Shown here piece after piece: positions 1 to 5,779 of a DNA stretch of 11,113 nt. This DNA comes from an uncultured Aquincola sp. (lineage in GTDB: Bacteria; Pseudomonadota; Gammaproteobacteria; Burkholderiales; Burkholderiaceae), in contig CAKZXL010000809.1 in the NCBI GenBank assembly GCA_937883885.1, forward strand, positions 1-11,113, read 5' to 3'. Made by a program: the position numbers and the translations under genes. How positions within the stretch are numbered: the stretch's first letter is position 1; each line of letters begins with the position of its first letter. The notes beneath the pieces are model-generated. The model was not told the DNA's origin, ran no database searches, and saw only the letters and a program-made list of their open reading frames with translations.

Positions 1-1789
1 CCGCCCGCCCCGGCGCCACCCCCGCCCACCACTGGCGCAGCGTGGCCACCATCACCTGGCGGGCGTCGGCGTCGCCGTTGAAGAGGGCGCTGAAGTACGA
101 GGCCACCTGCTTGGCCGGGATGTGCGGCGGCAGCGGCGGCACGTTGGGGTCCACCACCATCTGCAGCACCGTGGGGCGGTCGGCGGCCAGGGCTTCTTCC
201 CAGGCCAGGCCGATGTCGTCGGGCTTGTCCACCCGGATGCCCTTGAGGCCCAGCAGGCGCGCATATTCGGCGTAGCTGAAGCCGGGCAGCGTCTGCGACG
301 GGTCGAACTTGGGGTCGCCGGCCATCACGCGCTGTTCCCACGTCACCATGTTCAGGTCGCGGTTGTCCAGCACCATCACCACCACGCGCGGGTCGGTCCA
401 GCGCTGCCAGTGGTGGGCCAGCGTGATGAGGGCGTTGAGGCCGATCATCTGCATGGCGCCATCGCCCAGCAGCGCCACCACCGGCCGCGCCGGGTGCGCG
501 AACTTGGCCGCGATGGCATAGGGCAGCGCCGCGCCCATGCTGGCCAGCCCGCCCGACAGCGAGCCCATCATGCCGTGGCGCACCTGCAGGTCACGGGCGT
601 ACCAGGCGGCGCTGGTGCCGGAATCGCAGGCCAGGATCACGTCCGACGGCAGCCGGGGCGACAGTTCCCAGAACACGCGCTGCGGGTTCATCGGGTGGGC
701 CGGTGCCATGGCACGGGCGCGCGTCACGTCCCACCAGCGGGCCACGCTCTTGACGATCTGGTCGCGCCAGGCCGTGTCGGCCCGCGGCTTGAGCAGCGGC
801 AGCAGCGCCCGCAGCGTGAGCGCGCTGTCGCCGGCCAGGCTCACTTCCATGGGGTAGCGCAGCGCCAGCTTGCGCGGGTCGACGTCGATCTGCACGCCGC
901 GGGCCTGGCCTTCCTTGGGCAGGTATTCGCTGTACGGAAAGCTCGATCCGATCATCAGCAGCGTGTCGCAGCCTTCCATCAGCTCCCAGCTGGCGCCGGT
1001 GCCCAGCAGGCCGATGGCGCCCGTCACGTAGGGCAGGTCGTCGGGCAGCACGCATTTGCCCAGCAGCGCCTTGGCCACGCCGGCGCCCAGGCGGTCGGCC
1101 ACCAGCTGCACCTCGTCGGCCGCATGCAGCGCACCCGCGCCCACCAGGATGGCCACCTTGCGGCCGGCGTTCAGCACCGCGGCGGCGCGCGCCAGCTCGG
1201 TGGCCGGCGGCACCGCGGCCACGCCGGTGTGGCCGATGCCGCTGTGCACGGTGCCATGCTCACGCGGCGGCTCCTGCACCTGGGGCAGCTCCTGCACGTC
1301 GTTGGGCACGATCACGCAGGTCACGGTGCGCTGGTCGCGTGCGATGCGGATGGCGCGGTCGATCACATGGCGCGCCTGCTCGGCCACCATCACCGTCTGC
1401 ACATAGGCGCCGGCCACGTCCTTGAACAGCGCGGGCAGGTCGACCTCCTGCTGGTAGTCGCCGCCGAGCGCGCTGCGCGCCTGCTGGCCCACGATGGCCA
1501 CCACCGGCTGATGGTCGGCCTTGGCGTCGTACAGGCCATTGAGCAGATGGATGGCGCCCGGCCCCGAAGTGGCCATGCACACGCCCACCTCGCCGGTGAA
1601 CTTGGCATGGGCGGTGGCCATGAAGGCGGCCAGTTCTTCGTGCCGGGCCTGCACGAATTCGATGTCGCCATCGCGCCGGCCGAAGGCGCCGACCAGGCCG
1701 TTGATGCCGTCGCCCGGGTAGCCGAAGACACGGCGCACGCCCCAGGCATGCAGGCGTTGCAGAAGGTGATCGCTGACGGTGGGTTTCAT
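1..1789 (-). CDS. Thiamine-diphosphate-dependent enzyme, pyruvate oxidase/acetolactate synthase superfamily (3' end outside window)
   Basis: A frame open from ATG at 1789 to the window edge gives 596 residues with no stop. The family decarboxylates 2-oxo acids such as pyruvate using thiamine diphosphate, normally in the cytoplasm or on the inner membrane face. The N-terminal Pyr domain has VFGYPGDGINGL (21-32) and the catalytic glutamate E51 in RHEELAAF. SGPGAIHLLNGLYDAK (75-90) follows, then a central domain around 205-330. The C-terminal PP domain carries the cofactor motif: GDG (442-444) to D475-N476, followed by RDLNMVTWEQR. That ending is typical of the YdaP-like/unassigned 'TPP-requiring protein' subgroup, not of biosynthetic IlvB. 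At about 600 residues it should end just past the window. The start fits the family N-terminus, but no good Shine-Dalgarno is visible, so translation may be coupled to recQ, which ends 23 bases upstream. Substrate is not determinable; pyruvate is a guess. Confidence 0.9.
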   Translation of the reverse strand, partial: MKPTVSDHLLQRLHAWGVRRVFGYPGDGINGLVGAFGRRDGDIEFVQARHEELAAFMATAHAKFTGEVGVCMATSGPGAIHLLNGLYDAKADHQPVVAIVGQQARSALGGDYQQEVDLPALFKDVAGAYVQTVMVAEQARHVIDRAIRIARDQRTVTCVIVPNDVQELPQVQEPPREHGTVHSGIGHTGVAAVPPATELARAAAVLNAGRKVAILVGAGALHAADEVQLVADRLGAGVAKALLGKCVLPDDLPYVTGAIGLLGTGASWELMEGCDTLLMIGSSFPYSEYLPKEGQARGVQIDVDPRKLALRYPMEVSLAGDSALTLRALLPLLKPRADTAWRDQIVKSVARWWDVTRARAMAPAHPMNPQRVFWELSPRLPSDVILACDSGTSAAWYARDLQVRHGMMGSLSGGLASMGAALPYAIAAKFAHPARPVVALLGDGAMQMIGLNALITLAHHWQRWTDPRVVVMVLDNRDLNMVTWEQRVMAGDPKFDPSQTLPGFSYAEYARLLGLKGIRVDKPDDIGLAWEEALAADRPTVLQMVVDPNVPPLPPHIPAKQVASYFSALFNGDADARQVMVATLRQWWAGVAPGRA

Positions 1790-1812
1790 GGCAGGTGAAG
1801 GTGGTTCGGGCA

Positions 1813-3564
1813 TCAGGCCGCGGCGGAAGCGCTGCGCCGCGGTGGTTTGGCCGGTTTGACGAAATCGGGGTGGAAGCTGCGCTCGGCGCCGCCGGGAAAG
1901 CGGATGGTCAGGCTGCTGCCGTCGCCGCCGACCACTTCGCCCAGGCCGTAGCGGCGCACGCGCACCGGCGTGCCGGCGGCCATCACGCGGATGGGTTCGG
2001 CCGACGGCGTGGGCGTGCCCAGCGCGGCTTCGGCGGCGCGCATCGCCTCGAAGGCCTGCAGGCGCTGGCAGCTGTCGCAATGGCCGCAGGCGGGGTGTTC
2101 GGCTTCGGGCTCGAAGTGGCGCAGCAGCAGCTGCCAGCGGCAGGTGCCGCTTTGCGCGTAGGCCACCATGGCTTCCAGCTCGGCCTTGTCGTGCTCGCGG
2201 CGCTGCTCGCAGGCGGCCAGCACGCGGCCCAGCGCGGCGTCGGCCAGCCGGCGGCCGGCGCCGCGCCAGCGGCCCTGTGCATCGCGGCGGGCCAGCTTTT
2301 CACCGGCCAGCAGGTTGAGGATGCTGCGCACCCGGCCGGGCGCCAGATCGGTGGCCTCGGCCATCGCCTCCAGCTCCAGCGCGGTGCCGCCGGCCGACAG
2401 CTGGGCCAGCACCGCGGCCACCGCATCGCGGTCGGGGTAGCGGCCGGCCATGAAGAACTGCTGCACGCCGCGGTCGCCGCGCAGGTACAGCAAGGTGCAG
2501 TCGGCATCTTCGCCGTCGCGGCCGGCGCGGCCGGTTTCCTGGTAATACGCGTCCAGCCCCGGCGGCAGCTGCAGGTGCAGCACCAGGCGGATGTCGGGCT
2601 TGTCGATGCCCAGCCCGAAGGCCGGCGTGGCCACCATCACCCGCACCTGCCCTTGCAGGAAGGCGTCCTGCACGCGGTGACGGTCGCTGGCGTTCATGCG
2701 GCCGTGGTACAGGCCGTAGGCCTCGGGCGGCTCGCCGGCTTCCACCGCGGCCTGTTGCAGCAAGGCATGCACGCTTTCGGCCTCACGCACGGTGGCCGCG
2801 TAGACGATGCCGGCACCGGCGTTGCCGCGCACGATGGCCAGCGCACGCTGGCGCTTGTCTTCTTCGTCGGCCTGCGGCTCCACGCGGTAGTGCAGGTTGG
2901 GCCGGTACACGCCGGCGCGCAGCAGGCCGTCGGCCGGTATGCCCAGTTGTTCCATCACCTCGGCGGCCACTTCGGCGGTGGCGGTGGCGGTGAGCGCCAG
3001 CACCGGCGGCTGCCCAAGCGCACGGCGCAGCGGTGCCAGCTCCAGGTAGGCCGGGCGGAAGGCATGGCCCCATTGCGCCACGCAGTGGGCTTCGTCCACC
3101 ACCAGCAGGCCCACTGCACGGCCGGCCGAGATCACCTCGGCAAAGCCGGGCTCGGCCGCCCGCTCGGGCGTGGTGAAGACGATGCGGGCGCTGCCGTCGG
3201 CCACCGCGGCCTCGGTGGCGGCCAGCGCCTCGGCCGACAGGCCGCTGTGCCAGGCGTAGGCGGCGATGTTCAGGTCGCACAAGGCGTCGCACTGGTCCTT
3301 CATCAAGGCGATGAGCGGCGACACCACCAGCGTGCGGCGCTCGTCCATCAGCGCCGGCAGCTGGTAGCACAGCGACTTGCCGGCGCCGGTGGGCATCACC
3401 GCCAGCGTGGGCTGGCCCTGCAGCACGCGGGCCACCACCGCGCCCTGGCCAGGGCGCAGCTTGCGCAGCCCGAAGACCTGGCGCAACAGGCGCTGCGCCT
3501 GGGCGGGCAGCGCCGGTTCAGCCGCTGCGCTGCGGCGCGCGGGTCGGTCCACGGCGGAGTTCAA
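1813..3564 (-). CDS. recQ: RecQ-family ATP-dependent DNA helicase (no HRDC, C-terminal Tudor-like domain)
   Basis: A 583-residue superfamily 2 helicase that would unwind DNA 3' to 5' in recombination and repair. Visible motifs are: motif 0 FGLRKLRPGQ (31-40), Walker A MPTGAGKS (57-64), DEAH (157-160), the RecQ aromatic-rich loop AQWGHAFRP (163-171), TATAT (192-196) and motif VI YYQETGRAGRDG (340-351). Zinc-binding cysteines are C475, C493, C496 and C499. About 120 residues separate motif VI from the first zinc cysteine, against about 50 in E. coli RecQ, and this stretch looks like a winged helix (395-430). The end (528-572) resembles the Tudor-like DUF3553 repeat of UvrD/PcrA-type helicases; no HRDC is seen. 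I chose TTG at 3564: a GGAG lies 8 bases upstream and it overlaps the upstream stop. GTG at 3552 is an alternative. The open frame continues to 4119, but that extension is low-complexity Ala/Arg/Gly/Pro and unlikely to be translated. Confidence 0.93.
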   Translation of the reverse strand: MNSAVDRPARRSAAAEPALPAQAQRLLRQVFGLRKLRPGQGAVVARVLQGQPTLAVMPTGAGKSLCYQLPALMDERRTLVVSPLIALMKDQCDALCDLNIAAYAWHSGLSAEALAATEAAVADGSARIVFTTPERAAEPGFAEVISAGRAVGLLVVDEAHCVAQWGHAFRPAYLELAPLRRALGQPPVLALTATATAEVAAEVMEQLGIPADGLLRAGVYRPNLHYRVEPQADEEDKRQRALAIVRGNAGAGIVYAATVREAESVHALLQQAAVEAGEPPEAYGLYHGRMNASDRHRVQDAFLQGQVRVMVATPAFGLGIDKPDIRLVLHLQLPPGLDAYYQETGRAGRDGEDADCTLLYLRGDRGVQQFFMAGRYPDRDAVAAVLAQLSAGGTALELEAMAEATDLAPGRVRSILNLLAGEKLARRDAQGRWRGAGRRLADAALGRVLAACEQRREHDKAELEAMVAYAQSGTCRWQLLLRHFEPEAEHPACGHCDSCQRLQAFEAMRAAEAALGTPTPSAEPIRVMAAGTPVRVRRYGLGEVVGGDGSSLTIRFPGGAERSFHPDFVKPAKPPRRSASAAA

Positions 3565-3965
3565 TGGTCCAGCTCCGCCTGCAGGCCCGACATCGCGCGC
3601 TGCAGGCTGCGCCGGTAGGTGGAAGGCCGTTCGAAGCGCGGCACGCGGCCTGCCAACGCGTGCGTCATCATCCCGCCATGTGTTGCCTCGTCCTGCCCCA
3701 CCCCCGCCCTTGCCGCCCGCGTCACCTCGGGCGGCATGTCGGGCGCCGGGCCGGGTGCGGGGCCCGGGGTGGGCGCGGGCTGGTCGGGCAGCGGGTCGCC
3801 GACCGGTGGCACGCCGGTGGGCAGGTCGGGCGTGGGTGGCGGCGGCATGGTGGGCTCGGGCGGCACCACATGGGCGCGCAGCGGCAGGGCCGGCCGCAGG
3901 GCCGGGCGCGGTGCCAGCACAGGGCGCACGCTGTGCAAGGTCAGGTAGGCGGGGCAGGCGCGCAT
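3561..3965 (-). CDS. Proline-rich small hypothetical protein, first gene of the recQ operon
   Basis: I do not recognise this 134-residue protein. ATG at 3965 has an AGGAG (3975-3979) nine bases upstream, a better start than the in-frame ATG at 4019. Residues 34-80 are very rich in proline and acidic residues, with PTGVPPVGDPLPDQPAP (49-65), and are probably disordered. The C-terminal third (from about 99) is different: basic, with GRVPRFERPSTYRRSLQRAM (106-125), and could form a helix. No signal peptide or membrane segment is evident. Codon choice is strongly GC3-biased at the start and end but loosens at residues 83-98 (AGG, GGG, ACA, GCA), so the two halves may not share one history. Its TGA overlaps the TTG start of recQ, which implies translational coupling. 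A reading as two small ORFs, the second starting at the MM at 3671/3668, is possible. Confidence 0.6.
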   Translation of the reverse strand: MRACPAYLTLHSVRPVLAPRPALRPALPLRAHVVPPEPTMPPPPTPDLPTGVPPVGDPLPDQPAPTPGPAPGPAPDMPPEVTRAARAGVGQDEATHGGMMTHALAGRVPRFERPSTYRRSLQRAMSGLQAELDH

Positions 3966-3974
3966 GGTGCAGAT

Positions 3975-3979
3975 CTCCT
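3975..3979 (-). promoter_or_regulatory. Ribosome binding site of the proline-rich gene
   Basis: AGGAG on the minus strand, nine bases before the ATG at 3965. It decides this start over the in-frame ATG at 4019, which has no comparable site. Confidence 0.65.
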
Positions 3980-3986
3980 GGCAGTC

Positions 3987-4003
3987 GCAGCCACCGTGGC
4001 TGC
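3987..4003. promoter_or_regulatory. Inverted repeat in divergent promoter region, candidate operator
   Basis: GCAGCCAC-C-GTGGCTGC, a perfect 8-bp inverted repeat around one central base. It lies in the 77-bp region between the divergent starts at 3965 (minus) and 4043 (plus). It sits 22 bases from the minus-strand start and 40 from the plus-strand start, placed to affect both. No convincing -35/-10 pair could be assigned. With a one-base centre it is more likely a protein-binding site than an RNA hairpin. Regulator unknown. Confidence 0.4.
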
Positions 4004-4042
4004 ACCGGGCTGGTGGCAAAGCCCGTTCCTCCCCATCGCGCC

Positions 4043-5359
4043 ATGACGCACATGCTGTTGTCCCGGCTGCTGGCCATCACCCTGCGGGAGTGGGCGCCCC
4101 GGCTGAAGGCCGGGCACATCAGCTATGGCTTCGACGACCGCAGCGGCGACTGGCTGCTGCCCGGTGCGGCAGGGGCGATGGACCACCCGCTGTCGCGCGC
4201 GCGGGCGCTGCGGTGCAGCCTGCACCGGCTGGTGGGCGCCTGCGTCGACCTGCTGGGCCCGGGCGGGCTCATCGGCTTCGAGGCGCAGGCCGATGCCCAG
4301 CCCGAGGGCGGCTGCCGGCTGCACTGGCGCATCACCGGCCAGCCCGAGCGCCGCGGCCACGGCACGTTCGAGCAGGCGGTGGACCGGCTCGACCTGGCGC
4401 CGCTGGCGGTGGATGCCGGCGCTGGGCAGCAGCTGGCGCACGGCCGCTGCCCCACGGCCCGCGCGGCGGTGGCGCTGACCTGGCAGGCCGGCGGCTTCGA
4501 GCTCGATGCCAACTACCGGCTGTGCCAGGCGTGGTCGGGCCCGGTGCCGCGGCGGCCGCCTTTTGGCAGCCGCCACCTGTGGCTGTGGCAGCCCGATGCG
4601 GTGCAGGCCGCTGCGCTGGCGCGCGATGCGCTGCGCCACGGCTGGACGGTGACCGCGGTGGCCGGCCCCGATGCATTGCTGCAACGGCTGGCGCGCGATG
4701 CGGCGGGCGACTCACCGCCCGATGTGCTGCTGCTGTTTCCGGGTGCGGACACGCCGGCCGACCTGCTGCGCCAGGTGCGGCGCGCCCTGCCCGCGCGCAC
4801 GCTGGCCGTGGCGGCGGTGGAAACCGGCTCCTTGTGGCTGGGCCAGCCCGACGCCCTGCCCGGCTACCAGCTGGCCTGCCACCCGCTGTCGGCGGCCGAC
4901 TGGCAGGCCTGGGACCAGCTGCTGCGCCAGCCCACGCCCCGCCCGGCGCACGGCCGGGCCCCCGTGCCGGTACCGCCAGCGCGTGTGCTGGTGGCCCAGC
5001 ACGACGACGTGGCGCGCTGCCTGACCCAATCGCTGCTGCAGGCCATGGGCCATGAGGTGCATGCCGCCCGCGACGCGGTGCAGGCGCTGGACGAGTGCCT
5101 GCGGGTGGCCCCGGCGGTGCTGCTGCTGGACCCCGCCATGCCCGGCGTGCACGGCGATGGGTTGGTGCAGCGGCTGCGCACGCTGCAGCGCACCGGTCTG
5201 GCCGCGCCGTGCCGCATCGTGCTGCACGCATCGGTGCAGGAAGGTGCAGCGGCCTTCGCGGCCTGGGGCGACGAGGTGGACGGCTTCGTGCCCCAGCCGG
5301 TGTCGCTGCTGGCCCTGGGCAGCGAAATGCGGCGCTGGTGCACCGCCTACCTGCACTGA
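4043..5359 (+). CDS. Degenerate hybrid histidine kinase-like protein (pseudo-ATPase plus two receiver-like domains)
   Basis: A 438-residue uninterrupted frame. Residues 14-115 can be laid against the N-terminal part of a kinase ATPase domain: SLHRLVGACVDLLGPGG (59-75) stands where QVLLNLLGNAIKF-type N-box sequence is expected, but the Asn residues are missing. TFEQA (108-112) resembles the F-box, and no glycine-rich lid follows. No HisKA helix with a phosphoacceptor His is present. Residues 178-295 look like a receiver that lost its Asp (LLLFPGA, 229-235) and Lys (CHP, 279-281). Residues 313-432 are a clearer receiver: D363 in LLLDPAMPG is kept, but the acidic pair is Q319/H320, the Thr position is H395 and the Lys is Q418. 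It therefore probably has no kinase or normal phosphotransfer activity and may bind partners instead. ATG at 4043 is chosen because similarity begins there; ATG at 4052 is possible and the Shine-Dalgarno is weak. Coding is likely because codon use is regular, with strong GC3. Confidence 0.75.
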   Translation: MTHMLLSRLLAITLREWAPRLKAGHISYGFDDRSGDWLLPGAAGAMDHPLSRARALRCSLHRLVGACVDLLGPGGLIGFEAQADAQPEGGCRLHWRITGQPERRGHGTFEQAVDRLDLAPLAVDAGAGQQLAHGRCPTARAAVALTWQAGGFELDANYRLCQAWSGPVPRRPPFGSRHLWLWQPDAVQAAALARDALRHGWTVTAVAGPDALLQRLARDAAGDSPPDVLLLFPGADTPADLLRQVRRALPARTLAVAAVETGSLWLGQPDALPGYQLACHPLSAADWQAWDQLLRQPTPRPAHGRAPVPVPPARVLVAQHDDVARCLTQSLLQAMGHEVHAARDAVQALDECLRVAPAVLLLDPAMPGVHGDGLVQRLRTLQRTGLAAPCRIVLHASVQEGAAAFAAWGDEVDGFVPQPVSLLALGSEMRRWCTAYLH

Positions 5360-5573
5360 GCCGCCGCCCCGTGGCGAGCGCTGACTTTGCAGCAGAGCCG
5401 CGCCGGGTTTACGGCAAAAGTGGCCAATGCCCAGCGTCTCTGCGAGGCGGGACCGCTCGTGGGGTGGGCCCCGGCGGCCCCTCGCAAGCCGACGACCCCT
5501 AGGCGCCCGGTCTTTGGGTGACAACCAGTAAGCAAAAACCCTCGACAGGCATCCACCTTGCATGGGTCCGGGC
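5360..5573. other. Intergenic region with a potential long hairpin
   Basis: No gene is recognised in these 214 bases. TGCGAGG (5441-5447) can pair with CCTCGCA (5480-5486). A nested GGGG-TGGG-CCCC hairpin sits at 5461-5472. No T-tract follows, so it is not a standard intrinsic terminator. Part of it is less GC-rich than its surroundings (5404-5430 and 5510-5545). I could not match it to a riboswitch or known small RNA. It could be the 3' region of the preceding gene or a 5' leader of the small ORF at 5574. Confidence 0.35.
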
Positions 5574-5777
5574 ATGAACATCCAGCCCACCCTCTCGCCT
5601 GCCATTCATCCCGCTGTCGTGCAGAACGCGTCGGAGCCCGGCTCCAACGGCACGAACGACTGGATGACCGACGGACTTCGCGGTGCCATCGAGCGTGTGA
5701 ACGCCTGGCACTGGCAGCATGAGCAGCAGCGCCTTCAGTCGCTGGCCGTGCCGGCCGACACCGACGATCTCCTCTAA
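5574..5777 (+). CDS. Small hypothetical protein, 67 residues
   Basis: Not recognised. The frame from ATG at 5574 ends with TAA two bases before the convergent kinase gene's stop. An in-frame ATG at 5562 would add four residues. Neither start has a good Shine-Dalgarno. The product is hydrophilic, with no membrane segment or signal peptide. Residues 28-67 look like an amphipathic helix rich in Trp, Gln and Glu: DWMTDGLRGAIERVNAWHWQ (about 29-48), followed by an acidic tail ending DTDDLL. The first 25 residues, rich in Pro, Ser and Asn, are probably disordered. Amino-acid composition looks natural, and the tight fit between flanking elements supports a real gene. It is short enough that chance cannot be excluded. 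Function unknown. Confidence 0.5.
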   Translation: MNIQPTLSPAIHPAVVQNASEPGSNGTNDWMTDGLRGAIERVNAWHWQHEQQRLQSLAVPADTDDLL

Positions 5778-5779
5778 CG

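Noticed and set aside
122..1798. Long plus-strand open frame of 558 codons opposite the thiamine-diphosphate enzyme
   Set aside because: His/Gly/Ala/Arg-rich low-complexity translation typical of the antisense frame of a GC-rich gene; the minus strand gives a clear enzyme with all motifs.
1795..3618. Plus-strand open frame of 607 codons opposite recQ
   Set aside because: Composition is a His/Gln/Gly/Ala shadow with no recognisable domain, while the opposite strand has every RecQ motif.
3565..4119. N-terminal extension of RecQ to an upstream start at 4119
   Set aside because: The extra 185 residues are a low-complexity frame of the overlapping proline-rich gene; RecQ similarity starts just after the TTG at 3564.
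5380..5403. TGGCGA ... TTTGCAG as a sigma-54 promoter
   Set aside because: The GG and GC elements are 14 bases apart instead of 10.
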